Source: Bilabrum cf. latius (lineage: Eukaryota > Bigyra: Bicosoecida > Bigyra > Bicosoecida). Taken from it: 64,000 nt of DNA. Numbering within the stretch: the stretch's first letter is position 1; each line of letters begins with the position of its first letter. Positions 22,682-35,800 of the stretch are shown piece by piece. The translations under genes and the position numbers were made by a program. The DNA lies in NCBI GenBank assembly GCA_965178125.1, contig OZ237773.1, positions 248,001 through 312,000 of the forward strand, written 5' to 3'. The notes beneath the pieces are model-generated. The model saw nothing but the letters and a program-made list of their open reading frames with translations, ran no database searches and was not told the origin of the DNA.

Positions 22682-24252
22682 TCACTTCCCGCCTCCTGCG
22701 GCTTGCCTCCCTGCCAGCTGCTGCAGCAGGGCCTGCAGCTCGGCAGCCCCTCCCCTGCCCGTCCCCCCTCGCCCTCCCCTGCCCAGCGGCACGGCATCGA
22801 TCTGCTTCAGTGCTGGCAGCATCCTCGGCAGCTTTGTTCTGTACTCCTTGTCCCTGGCAATCGGGTTGTGCTCCAGATAGATCGTGTCCAGGGTGCCCCG
22901 CACTGGGGCAAGTGCCTCGATCTGGGCATAGTCGGCGACGGCATTCGAGCCCAGCCACAAGTCCTCCAGCACGGGGCACTCCTCCAAGCCGCTCAGATCG
23001 GCAATCCCGTTGTTGGTGAGGTCCAGCGTGCTGAGCTTGGGCTTGCGGCCGATCCCGCGCATGCTGGAGATGCCCTGGTGGCCAAGGTACAGCTCCTCAA
23101 GCGCCTCGCATTTCTCGAGCCCCTCGATCTTGGTCAGCCGGTTGCTCTGGAGGTCCAGCCTCCTCAGCTTGGGGAGTGTCTCCAGCCCCTGGATGGTTTC
23201 TATCTTGTTCTTGCCCATCCACAGCTCCTCCAGCTCGGAAAGTGCCTCCAGCCCTTCGATCTTCTTGATCTTGTTCATGCCCAGGTCGAGCTTTCTCAGC
23301 TGCGTGAGGGTCTCGATCCCGCGCATGGAGCGCAGCTTGTTGCTGCAAGCAAACGAGCAAGGCATAAGGGCGTGACTCTGGTTGCGTATGGAACAATTGT
23401 GTGGAGCATGTGAGGATGCCATGAGTGGCACTGGGGGTCCCTCAGTCGCCTCGGTGCGTGCAAGCAGGGCCGGGTGCTCACTTGGCGAGGTAGAGCGTCT
23501 TGAGGTTGACGAGCGCCTCGATGCCTTCGATCGTCTTGATCTTGTTGTAGGACATGTCCAGGGTCACCAGGGACACCAGCGGGGCGATGCCTTCCAGTCG
23601 GCGAATCTGCGCGGGGGTTGGTGCGAGCGCGGGCAGGTGCCGTGCAGAGGTGGCTCGCTTCCGATTTCTCCCCTGGGAGGGTTGCGCTGCGAATTGCGGC
23701 GACTATTACTGCAGCGGCTGCACTTGGTACAGTCCTTACTCTATTTTCGTATAATTCCAGGTGCGTAAGCTTGGTAAGATGTTCCATCCCTTGCATTCTA
23801 TCGATCAGGTTGGAACGCAAGCACAGGTAGTCGATGCCGGGGACCGCCTCGAGACCTTCGATGACGGAAACCTTCTTGCCCATTGTTCCCACATAATCCA
23901 ATTTACCGTGCTTGGCCGCGTCTTCCAAGGAAACTACGTCGCCTGGGCGGACCACTTCGGGTGCTGGCTCATCGTCTGCTCCGGACCCTGCGTCCGCCCC
24001 GCCGGCTGCTCCGCCAGCTTCTTCTTTTCCGGACGACGCAGATGCAGCCACTGCGCAATCATCTCCGGATGCTGCAGGCGCCGTAGCGGCCGTTCCTGCA
24101 GCTCCAGCCCTGGACGCTGAAACCACCTCTACCTTGCCTTGCGCAGCGAGCTTCTCCATCGCCGCCGGGTCGCTCAGATCAATCACGCTCATGCCCGCGA
24201 AGCGCTTCTCACCACCTGCACCCTCACCGGGATCACTCCCAGCAGCCGCCAT
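22682..24252 (-). CDS. SDS22: SDS22-like LRR protein, second copy of the duplicated block
   Basis: Same three-exon structure as the copy at 16952-18522, shifted by 5,730: exons 23740-24252, 23482-23606 and 22682-23342. The translations are identical, so this is probably the same gene represented twice in the assembly. Confidence 0.85.
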
Positions 24253-24912
24253 TCGCCACTTGTCGCGAGAAAGTGCGAGCAAATCGGCGAAGGTCAGTGG
24301 TGGGGGTGTGATGACTATTCTGCAGGGCCATTGGCAATGCACACGTGCTTGCAGCTTACTCGCTTGGGGTGGTAACAAGGTTTAAGAAGTGTAGACAGGC
24401 CAGCCGCAAGCGAGTACATCTGATCCAGCGGTGGGCATGCCGTGCTGGGCCATCATCGCCCCCTCCCTTCCCATCGACAGAATTGACAACCACAAGTTGA
24501 AGGCCGGACAGGGGCGGATGGGCCCAGCCGTAGGGGCACCTGGCTCCTCTGTACAGACTCGACAGGCCATCATGTACACATTGTGCGGCTGCATGCGACT
24601 ACCTTCTCCTCAATGTTCAGCGACCGCCAAATATGAAGATGATTGCGCGTAAATAAGCCAAAGTTGCGATCAATATATTTTCAGACCATATTTAGATCTG
24701 CTTACGAGGCCGTGGGACTCGATTGGGTCTTGGGTTTTGGGGATATAATTCGCGAGGGTACCAGCCTTTGTTTGTAGTCGAAGCCTCTTCGACAGGTTTA
24801 GGTGCAGCGCTGCGTTCACAAAGGACCCTTTTGCGTCTACGCAAACATTATTTCTTGCCCACCAGCGATTTTAAAATCACAAACATACCTGCTCAAGTTG
24901 CATTGATTTGCA
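24253..24912 (+). other. Intergenic region, second copy
   Basis: Same sequence as 18523-19182. Divergent promoter region with no gene seen. Confidence 0.45.
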
Positions 24913-26646
24913 ATGAGCGAGCGCGACCGCATGCCATCGTTCCGAAGCGGTCTGCTGGTTGCCGTTGCAGGCGCCGCGCTGTCGCTGCATCGCACCCATG
25001 CTGCCTGTGACTTTGTTGGGATCCAAACCAGATTATTACAACCAGGCCAATGGACCTCGATCGAATGCGGGGAGGGCACGGGGCTGCCGCAGCCAGGCGA
25101 CGGCGCCAACCCGAAGGCCTGGGCCACAGCTCGAGGCAACTGCGAGCACTGCAGCGCAGTGACGCTGCACCTATCCCACGGGCAATCATGCGACCTCGAT
25201 CCTTACGATAGCGAGCACGAGTCGCTGTGGAGCGCCCCCCTGCTGCCACCGTAGCTCCCACCCGCCCGTGAGCGAGCACCCCTGGGAGCAGGTGCCTCGC
25301 GCATATTGCCAGAGGCGAGCATTCACGGGGTTGCGTGTCCTGTTGGGACGGGGGAGGGCGGGAGGACCCGGTGCTGCCTCCAAATAAAAAACGGAATGGA
25401 CCTGGGGAGCAGTAGCGTGCACTTTCCGCGGGCGTTGATCGGAACAGAGGACGAGAACGCCGCGGCGTTCCGTGGCTGCTCGTACGGCGTGGGTGTGACG
25501 ATTACGGGGTCAAGCGACTTTCCGCGTGCGGTGCTGCACTGCACGGCAGTGCAGTCCCAGCGGAAGCTGAGCGGAACCATCGTCGGTCTGCGCGGCGCCG
25601 CCAGCATCCGCGTCGGTCTTGGCTCGTCACAGTGCGATGCTTTCGATTCCGGGTCCTCTACCCCGGACGGCGTGTCGGGCAGCCGTCTGCGCGTGGCAGC
25701 CGGCCAGGAGATCGCGCTGGACCAGGCCCTTGGTGTGACCCAGGGGAGGTCAGCCGCCTGCCTTGTGGTGGACTGCCTGGCGCTTGGGGGTGTGACGAGT
25801 GGGGGTGCGGATGCCGGAGGGGGGTCGTCGTCTTCGTCGTCGTCATGGGCCAACGGTGGAGGTGGTCCGATCGGCAACGAATGTTCGGTGAGGTTCACGG
25901 GAGCGGTCCGCTCCATCCTCGCCACCCCACTGCCGAGCGCCACGCCTGCGGCGCAATCCCAGACGCAGCTGTCCGCAGGGAACCCCACCTGGGGCATATC
26001 GATGCGGGGGTACTCAGACGGCGCCAGGGAACAGTGGGTGGCCAGATCGGACGCTGGGACGCGGGTGCTGGTGACGTGCCTGAGCATAGGCACGGAGCCT
26101 GGGTTCGACATGGTGCGGGTGTTTGACGGCGAGTCGCCCAGGCAAAGTACTCGCCTGGCGGAATGGAGCGGGGACAGCTGCGGAACCGGCGCCGCGGCGT
26201 CGGTTGTAACCGGGAGAAACGCCGTCTCGGTCACCTTCGAGGCGGACGGGGAGGTGTCTGGGAGCTTCAGCGGATTTTCGCTCCGAGTCGAGCGGCTGGC
26301 CGCCCCCAGCCCCAGCCCGCGGCCCAGCGCATCGCCCGCCGCGCAGCTGGAGACTCTGGGCCAAGAGTTGCTTGTGGGCGGTTCCGCTGGCGCGGCGCCG
26401 GGCACCGCGGCGAGTCCCGGGTCGGGGATGGCGAGCTGGCAGCGGTTCCCGGTGCTGGCCGCGCTGCCCAGCGGGGGCGACGTGGATATATCCGTTGAGC
26501 TGCAGGGGCTGGAGGGGGACCCGAGACGGACCTGGCTTGACCTGGTCGCCGGGGAGGAGGAAGAAGGTGGGCAAAGTGGCCTCGTCTGGAGGCGGTACGC
26601 CGGCGAGTCCGCCGCTGTCAGTGAGTCTGCTGCTGCAGTGCCTCTG

Positions 26647-26678
<32 letters not shown>

Positions 26679-28737
26679 AGAAGAAGAAGAAGCAGCGGCA
26701 ACGGTTGCTGCCCCGTTCGCTCCGGGGCGGGCCGTGGTGTCGGGAGGCACGGCTTCCCTTGTTCTCTGGCAGGAGGCCGGGGCGGCGCAGAACGCAAGCT
26801 TCTTGGCGCGGGTCACGTCGGTTGCAACCGGCAGCGTGGGGAGTGTGACGAGTGCGCGACAGGCGGGGCTGTTCCTGGCGCCGGAGCGCGGCGCGAACGT
26901 GACGGCTGCACCTGCCCGGGCGGGTAGCAACGACTGGGTGTCTGTTGGGCTGGGTGGTGTGACGAGTGCCAGCCGGCTTCGGCTGCTGTCTGCTCGCGCG
27001 TGCTGCCTGGTTGCGGATGCCTCCCTGCGAGTGTAGGTCGTTGCTACGGCGGTTACCGGTGCACCCGTGTTGAGTGCCCAGGGAGACTGCTCCGCAGGTC
27101 AGGGAACATGCGTGGGTCTATCTCCGGACTCGAATGCGGCGCTGGCGGTGGACGGTCCCGCCGTGGAGGTCGGGGTGAGGACGCAGCGCATCCCGAGGGG
27201 AAGTGGGGTGCAGCGCATGGTGGTGCAGATGGAGGCATCGGTGCTAGACCTGCCACCACCCGTCACTTTGCCCAACCTGCCCCCCTCGCGACTCGCGTGC
27301 CAGTGCCTCTGCGACTTCAGGGTTGCTGGATACCTCGACTTGGGCAGCAGCAGCGCGGCCTCCTGCGGAACCTGCACACGGACGGCGTGCAGCCAGGAGT
27401 TCGGTTCCGCAGGAGGATAGTGCGCGGCGCCTGCCGAGGTGGAGGCGCGGTGCGTCGCCGGTGCCCTTGGTCTGCCGTCCCCCGCGCCCTCGCCCGCCCC
27501 GGTAGGTGACGCGTGGGCTGGCGCGAGGGGGACGTGGGCGGTGACTGGGACTGCTGTGACGAGTGGGTCTAAATGTGAGATTGCCGGACTGCGCGTGTCT
27601 GGTGGGATGCAGGGAACAGCCTCTGTGCGTGCCACGGTGCTGGGCGTGGACGCTGCGACGTGCGGGAAATCGCTGGGGTCTGGCCACGGGGGCGCCGCGC
27701 AATTGGGAGCGGTTCCGCTCGCCGGAACCACCGCCAATGCAACGGCACGGTCCTACTTGTTCCGACGGGCGGGCTTGGGCGCAAGCGGCGATGTAATGCA
27801 GCTGTCGCTGCAGGCTCCATCCGACGAGGACCCTGGTGCTGCCTCCCCAACCGTGGGCAGCCTGTCGGTACTGAACCCCGGAGCTGCAGCCTCCAGCGAG
27901 ACCGCGACGGTTATCTCATACTCGGTGGCGAAGGTCGCTGGTGCCCGGTCCTCAGGTGATGTGACGAGTGGGTGGGTGGGGCGGTACGAACCCTCGGCTG
28001 AGCCGGGGTCGTGCCGGGGAGACGGGACGCCGGGCTGCTGCTGCCCGGGCGCCTGGTGGGTCAGCGAGGGTGTGACGAGTGAGGGCGACAGCGTTTATTT
28101 TTAGGTGGTGGAGTCGCCCCGCGTGAACGGCAGTAGTGACGAGTGCGGAGCTCATGCGGGCGGGCTGTTCGGTGCTGTGACGCCGGTGGATGCAGATGCA
28201 GAGGGCTCAGGCAGCGGCGCAGTGCAGATGGAAGCCGTGTGGAGGGGGCGAGGTGCCAAGGTGATCCGAGACCCGGGGCGGGCTGTGCTCGAGGCTGATC
28301 TGGGGGCGGGCTGCTTCTTCCGGCTTAGGCATGTGACGAGTGCGGAAGGGGGCGAGGTGGTGCCCACTGGTGGAGGCGGAGGGGACAGTTCTGGCGGTGG
28401 GAGTGGGCTGGGTGGGGCGGCCCTGGCAGCCGCTGTGGGGGTGCCTGTCCTGGTGCTGGCGGCATGCGCAGGGGCCGGGTGGTGGTGGTGGCAGGGGCTC
28501 TCCGGTGGCTCTTCCGGCGGGGAGGCGGGCCGTCTGAAATCGCTTCCAGGCGACCCCTCCCGGCGGGATCGGATCGGCCGGGCGAGCCAGGGGCGGGCGG
28601 ACCATGGGATGGGGATGGAGGGCCTGTACGGTGACGTGGGGGGGAATGGGGTAGGCAGGGACGTGGTGAATCCGCTGGGAAGTGTGACGAGTGGGAAGAA
28701 TCCGTACGATCAGGGCAGTGCCGGAATGCTTGCTTGA
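24913..28737 (+). CDS. CUB-domain single-pass membrane protein
   Basis: An uninterrupted 1,274-residue frame from ATG 24913 to TGA 28735-28737, crossed by in-frame TAG at 25252, 27034, 27418 and 28102. The N-terminus has a signal-like stretch (SGLLVAVAGAALSLHRTHAA); the ATG at 24931 is an equally good start. Cysteine-containing extracellular regions surround a CUB-type domain at about residues 360-470 (GFDMVRVFDGES...., SFSGFSLRVERL). A Glu tract encoded by GAA repeats lies at 26650-26690. A Gly/Ser linker leads to one membrane span (ALAAAVGVPVLVLAACAGAG, near residue 1166) and a cytosolic tail of about 80 residues. The tripeptide VTS recurs, each time encoded within the same 11-mer. Probably a cell-surface receptor or adhesion protein; the ligand is unknown. 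Confidence 0.85.
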
Positions 28738-29283
28738 GTCGGCGAGACATCCTCAAGGGGAAGTCAATAGCTGTAGTACGTAAACAATCTGGATGCACGG
28801 TGCTTCGAGCCCGGCCGCCAAGCTGACTAGGTGACAGGTCCAGCAGGCAGCCATCGGGGCCAGCGCGAGTCTGCGCAAGCAGCTAAACAAGAGCAGGGTA
28901 GAAGCTAGGGGCTGCAGCACAGGTTAGCAAAGCTGCTGCAGAGCGCAGGAAGGCACATCCTGCGCATACCTGCGATCGACTCGGAGCGGCAAATGACTCT
29001 GTTCGCCAAGCTGTGTCGGCCCATGGCCTCCCCAGACGGTGCTGACCGATACTGGTGCAAGCTTCGCAAGCTCACGCTGTCCGCTGTGAAGAAGGCCGCC
29101 CGGTCCAATTTGCGCCGCGCGACTTTGAGGCCACCTTCCAGCTTCGAGGATGTGCTAGACTGCCGAAGGGCCATCGCGTTCCTCTCCATGCCGGAGGATC
29201 CCTTCAGCCACCCGTCACTACGCCGTCTCTGTAGTGCAGCAGCTCTCCGACACGAATGTGATGGTGCCTGCCTGGATCCATAA
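28738..29283 (+). other. Open frame continuing in phase after the CUB gene's TGA
   Basis: The frame stays open for 181 codons beyond TGA 28735-28737, with TAG taken as Gln, ending at TAA 29281-29283. It contains a basic stretch (KLRKLTLSAVKKAARSNLRR) and an internal ATG at 28993. It may be chance, a separate short gene, an exon, or a read-through tail. No family is recognised. Confidence 0.3.
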
Positions 29284-29826
29284 AGGATGCAGGGCCTGTG
29301 GCATGATCCATGGATTGTTGGAGGTCGGATGCAATGAGACACATATACAATTTATCGCAAATTCAGTAGTATCACGGCCCGGGATCGCAAGTACCCTGGC
29401 TCAAAATCAGACGCCCGGATTGCACACCACACCATGAACCATGCAGGCAGCTGCGCTTGGCAGCAGGTGGTGTCCATCACCAAGTGCGTCTGAATGTCCA
29501 GTGTCTAGAGCCGCTCAAGTCTAGATGTAACTGGAGACTACCTAGAAGCCGGGGGGCTTCCGGGCTCACAAATTCGTCGGGTGATCCGATCATTGCCTCG
29601 CAACCACATGGTGATATAGATTTCACAACTCCCCAGGCCTCTTCTTATTCCTCTTCTGTCCAACGTGCCCACTGGCACTCTCCTTGCGCATGCCTCGCTG
29701 ACTGTGCCCAACCGCTTACTCCTGCGCTTCGCTGCGCCGCACGCGTTCTTTGATACTCTCTACACGTCTAGCGGGTGCTATGCACAACACGAGACCTTGG
29801 TCTAGAAGACCACACTGGGATTTCTA
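29284..29826 (+). other. Intergenic stretch between two convergent genes, nothing recognised
   Basis: No open frame of note and no repeat. It should contain the 3' UTR of the giant minus-strand gene. Confidence 0.45.
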
Positions 29827-32800
29827 TCAATCAGTGACCTGCAGTTGGATCCCCTTCCCTGCTTCTCGTCCTTCGTGACTTGTGCCTTGGCTCCTCTGCT
29901 CCAACAGCGTCCCGAATCCGACTGAGACACTAGCAGCCGTAGCAGACCCCCCAGCTGCCCGCACGGGGGATAAACTCTTTCCCGGCTTGAGACTCTGCCG
30001 AGTGTCTGGATTTGGCCCTTGCACGTGTTTTCGTGCTGCCTAGCCAAGTACGCCAGCCAGCTTCTGCGGACGGGCTATCTTCTGGCTAACCCGAGGAGGA
30101 GACGGCCGGGTCTCTCGCATTGCTGTTCGGCGTTTGTCCTCACCACGTACCAGCCACAGGGTTACTACAAGGCACAGCATGGCCACGAAGTTGACTAGAC
30201 ATAGGATCACTGTCACTAGCGCGCCGGTCGTGGCGAGCTGATCGCGCATCGTAGTAGGTGCTTCCTCATCGCCAATGGCGATCGTGCTGTTCCCGGGACT
30301 CGTGATATTACCAGCATTATTGTCACTTTCTTCTTCGAGAGTCTATGACGTCGATGACCCCGCTGCCTCAATTTCGGCCTCCTCCTCGAGCACCAGGTCC
30401 TCGCTGCGCAGGTACAGCACCGACAGGATCTGGGTGACGGTGACTGCTGCCAAGCACAGGGTCTCGATCCGGTTGAAGGCCTCCTCTTTGAAAGGCAAGT
30501 ACTACGAATGGAGCACCAGAGCTAGCACCGACACACAGATTGAGAATAGAACGGCGTTGTAAGGCTCCTTGATGAGCGACCCGATGGCCACGATGGCCAC
30601 CTTGCGCACCATCCCGATGGCCTCCCACCACTGCAGGCCCCTTTCCGTGTTGTACCCCTTGTACAAGAATCCGTACTGCTCGAAGAACACGTCATCATTG
30701 TCCAGCCGATACTGTGAAACACGTGACAACATGATACCCACCGCAACCGGCAGGCCAAGTCCCAACACTAACAGCACGAGCCCTGCACCGGCCTGCAATG
30801 CAACGTGATCTCCAACGTAGCACTCCACTCGCAGGTCCCTCTTCAGGTAGACTCGACCCCCGATCGGATCGGGAAGGCAGTCAAACACCGACAGTGCCAT
30901 GGAGGACACCACAGCGTACGAGAGACACACCACCAGCACGGCAGTCCCCAAGAAGCGCAGCCCGACGAAGTAGTCATACACGGCTGCGAATGGGCTTACC
31001 TTACCCTTGACTGCATGAATTGATGTCCGGCGCGACATCCAGGGGGATGAGCCTGAGTCCGGAGAGGCTGCGGCGGCTGCGGCTAGACTAGGCCTAACTG
31101 CCTTACCGCTCCGAATCCCGCCGCCTACTGAGCCTGCATCTGGTGAACCCCGTAGCTGCTGCATCGACATGGGGTTAATAGATCTGAACGAGATGCTCGG
31201 CGGCTCCTCTGTTGGCTATGGAGCAGGCGTTGGTAGCAGCTTTTGATTCGTGTCGTGTCGGATGCATAGGACAAGATTGCACAGCCCACTTAGGTCCCGA
31301 TGTCTGATCTTAGTCCCCGAGCAAGCCTCCAACGAGAAGGCCAGCAGGTTGAGCACGATGGCCCCAGCGCTCACCACGAATGGGAAAGCAGCGGCTGTGA
31401 AGAAGATCGCCGAGAACGATGGACGCAATGCGCACTGCAGGGGGCTGCCAGCAAACAAGCTGGCGCCGGCTGTCTCGGTCCATCCAACCAGCATCCGGAA
31501 CGTCTCTGTCCCCTTGGCTTTGTACAGCCCTAAAGTTCCCAGCGCGGTGATGTAGTTCATCCCAATGCGAAAGACGATTCCAAGCCGAGAGTGCTTGTCA
31601 GGCCGCTACAGCACAGCTACATAGAAGAGCCCGAGTGTCATCACGACAATGCCTGATCCAACCAGGCCCCAATTCGTCTGATCATCGTAGCATGGTACGC
31701 ACTCCCCCGGGGTAGAACTGGCTCCATAGTTTAGCTGCTCGTCGCACACGGCGCATAGAGGACCCGTGTGACCCTCTGCACAGCTGAACACGCGGTTCCC
31801 TTGGTCAATCACGCATCCACTGGGGTACAAGCACTCATGAAACTCCGCTGCAGCTGTGATCAGCCTCTCTCCCGTACTTTCGTTTAACAAGGGAGCCGCT
31901 TCGTCGTCTGGCACCAGGTACCATCCCTGCGACGGCAGCGACAGGAGACCGCCTGCGCAGGACGCGAATCCTAGCTCGTCTGGGCATGACTTGCACTGCT
32001 CACCATCCCAACCAAAAGCATAGGACTTTGCTGGACAGTCGTCACACCGAGTTCCTCCTTGCCCTGCGGGCTCCTTGCCCGGACCGCACGGTGTCATTCG
32101 GACGGAAGATTGCAGAGGAGTGCCTGGCAGCTGGATCGACTCTCCTCTGTAGCACGTCACCTCGATCTCGTATGTCGCTCCTGCCCTGCCCAGTGCGGCG
32201 ATGGCGGGCCACTCCACCAGTCCACCTTTGGCTTCTGCTTCTGGGTTGAACAGCATCACGGAAGGATCATCGGACAGCAGCACGGACTCACAACGAACGT
32301 GGATCTCGTCAGTGGCCCTCAAGGGTGGATTCACCACCTGCTGTCCGTCCCAAACCGTCACCACTTCAATTGCCATATAGAAGGGGTCCTAAGATGAGAC
32401 AGATGAAGGTGGTCGTTGCAGCCACTCACCGACCTCCCCCTTCATGTGCACTTGCGCGGCTTGTATTACGGGCTCTCCTCCCTGCGCCCTGGTGCACTCG
32501 ATTTCCAGATTCAGCGACATGCCGTAGTCTGCCTGCAGCACCACTCGATCGATTGGGATCACACCACCTAGATCCAGTACCTACTGCTGAGCAGCTGCGT
32601 CCATGGCATTGATGCTGGGCAGCAGGAGACGAGAAGGTAGCATCGGCACACCCGCAAGCGTCGAGGCGTGCTAGTTGTCAGGATCCATGCCGAGCTGCTC
32701 CATCCGGACACGCCGCCTATCCAGCTGCAGGTCCTCTGTGTCAAGGTCAATCGTGGGCTCATATCCCGTCGCTGGTGGTACCAGAAGCGCAGGTTGTACT

Positions 32801-35800
32801 TCGGTTGCATCTGGTGACCCATCATGCCGACTAGGCCTGGTCCAGCTCCTGACTACATCGTCCAGTAGCCTTACTACGCACTGGGAGGGCACTGGTTTGG
32901 CTCCTCCTAGTGCATCCTTCAGGCTAACAGCTCCTGCCGGACGCAGAGGCAAGGGATTCTGCGGCGTACTCGGCTTCATGATCGTACCCATGGCCTGCAG
33001 GTTGTTTATGCGCAGGTTGGGGACCTGCACGTGCAGGGGTTGTGAGACGACAGAGCGACCAGCCAGCTAGCACTGCACGAACAGCCGCGCCTCCGTGCCT
33101 TCCTCCGCCAGCAACTGCAGGCACATTGTGGCCACGGCCTGCCCCCCGTCAGCGACAGGACGGACTACAGGCCGTGAAACGGTAGCTGCTGCCCCCCCTT
33201 TGAGTCTGGCTACATCCCCGCTAGTCGATGCACCCTCCACGCTCAAGGTGCACGTTGTACCAGATGCCTCCGACCCCGAGAGCGGGAGCTCTTCGCCATC
33301 CAGCGACTGCTTGAACAGTTCGACTGCCACTACATGTGTGTCGCCGTACAGCACCCGCAACGGACTCTGCTCCTACAACTACGGATCTTCAAGGCCTAGG
33401 GCAGCCCTTGTGGCCGCAGGGTCTGTCTCGGGACACGTCAGGGCAAGTGACGGCGATACGTCAACACTTTCCACTGGGGTCCATTGTACCTTGACCTCAT
33501 TCACTGAAATCTCCAGCCTGGCCCCGGTTGACAACATCTTGACTGGCCTGATTTCTGCGCCAGATTGCTACTTGGCTGGTCCATCCTGGGATCGGATGGT
33601 ACCTGTCGTCAGCCAGTCACACCGAGCATCCACATGCGTCATTGTGCCAAAGTCCGCAGCAACTCCCAGAGAGTGCACCTGGGCAATCGACGGCAGGCCC
33701 CACCCGCCGCCGCATGACAAGCCACGAAGCGCCGATCCGACTTCCTATCCTGCCCCAATCACCTCTGACATCCACGCAGTCTCATTCAGCGTGCGAGTGT
33801 ACGTCTGTGTCCAGCCCACAAGCTGACCGGCTGCTGGCACGTCCGGGGCATCCGACTCCACCGTGGACAGGCGGACCAGACTGCACCTCATGCGGCCATC
33901 GGCGGCGCACCAGTCCTGTCCCCCTTGCAGCGAGACCCAGGATCCCATGGATCCCAGCTGCCGGTGCCGTAGCAGCAGACGGGCAGCGACATCCTCCGCC
34001 TATGCCACGTCTGCCGATGCGTCCGGCCGACAGCTCACCGCAGATGCCACCTGTCCATGGACCGATGCATCCATGGATAGTCCGGGCCACCGGTCCGTCA
34101 CGTTGCAAGGCAGCACCAGGGTCACCACCACCTCGGGGACCGGCTGGGCTGCCTGCAGCTCGGGGTTGTTCAGCACGAGGTCAGGGGCCTGGCCGCTGAG
34201 GATGAAGCTCCTGTCCACGCTCGGCATAGCCACCGCCTGCACCACCTCGCTTGTGCCCTGTCCGGCGCCATGCTCGGTCGATGTGGTGAGCAGCTCGTGC
34301 GCCACATCCACCCATGCATCCCATCGGCCCAGCCGTGGCCTGCCTGCCACCCGCCATCGCACCACAGTGGGAGGCACCACGGCCAACAGATCCGTCTCCG
34401 TGGCATCCTCCAGCACCTGCGAGAAGCCGTCGCCCGTGATCCACCGGACTTCGAAACGCAGATACGCGGCGCCGCCTCGATGCAGGGCGTCCGATGCATC
34501 ATCCCGTCTGCCCATGGCCAGTCCTACGCCGCGGAAGGACGTGCACCACATGCCGGACAGACCGCACTCACGCAAGTCTCTGCTCTTCGTAGCGTTCACC
34601 AGCACCATGCCGTCTGCCGGGACGGGCAGGCGATCATCAGCGGATGCGCGATCGGCCACAAGCCGAGGATACTGCAGGCCTGCGGGCCATCGGGACACCG
34701 CGGTAGACCGGGACACCGCCGCTAGTCTCACGTATGACAGCACCTTGCTGGCCTGTCGAGCGTCCAGTCGGGATGCATTGGGACTCCAGGCTGACTGATT
34801 GCGGTCCTGCGTGTCCAGCTGCAGCAATCCCGCGAATGGCGATCGACTGTGCATCCTCACGGCAGGTGCCGGCACCATCTCCAGGACTTGCTTCCCTGGC
34901 AGCAGATGACCCACGACATCCTGCCCCACCGGCGGCGGGTCATCGCCCGTGGTGTCAGACCACGGGGCCAGCACCACCACGGGCTCCTGGCTGTCGGTAG
35001 ATGCAGGACCAGTGATGGTGTGTTGGGTCTGCATAGACAGACCCTCTAGCGCCTGCTCCCGCATGGCCTCGCGATCCAGCTGCACGTGGATGGGCAGCAC
35101 GTCTGCACGCAACAGCGGCCTGGATCCGGCCGGTGCCCGCATCACGTCGTACCTGCCTCCCCACGTGCACCTTGCACCCAGCACCACGGACGCCGACGAG
35201 CCAATGCCTGCAATCCCCACGAACGGGAACTTGATCCGAGCCAGAGCACGCCTTGCAGGAAGAACAGCCACCGTGCTGCCCACAGTCCGCAGCTCCTCTC
35301 GAGCGGCAGCCAGGCCTGCAGGTCCAGGTCCTAGACGGGCCTCATCCCACGCCCCGGCGGCATCCTCGGCATCCAGTGCCACGTGGGATAATGAACCGCC
35401 CAGGATACTGCCATTCATTGTGCCGTGGCCTGGATCAACCCAGTCAGCTTGACCACGCCACGTCACATTGCCCACCAGTCTTGGCGACTGCAAGCTTCCC
35501 GACGCTGCGGCATCGGCGGCGTTACCTGTCTTCCAGGGAGCCCATGCCTCGACCTGCAGCGTGCATGATATGTCCATGGAGCTCCTGGACAGGCGCGATG
35601 CGGGGATCCCAGGCACCTCCAGCACCACCTCCGGCGGCGGCTGCAGAGGCTGCACTCCGTCCTCGGATGATGACGTGCTGGGCAGGGCAGAGGGCCAGGA
35701 TGGCAGTGATGCCGCATCTCTGGGCATGGGATCCAGGAAGGGCAGACCTGTCACAGGGACGTCCTGTCCGCTCCTCCCTGCCGATGCCTAGCTGATGAGC

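Larger units (their letters stand above)
22496..28025 (+). repeat. Second copy of the exact 5,530-base duplication
   Basis: Matches 16766-22295 at a constant offset of 5,730. It starts inside the tandem repeat that follows GH32 (remnant 22496-22593), a typical place for a contig to begin. Confidence 0.9.

Noticed and set aside
28905-29342. 145-codon minus-strand ORF after the CUB gene
   Set aside because: No family resemblance. It competes with an equally unsupported plus-strand frame, and neither could be confirmed as a gene.
33863-34798. Plus-strand 311-codon ORFs at 33863 and 36320
   Set aside because: They lie opposite the duplicated block of the giant gene, whose frame is supported over 18 kb. 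They recur only because the block is duplicated.
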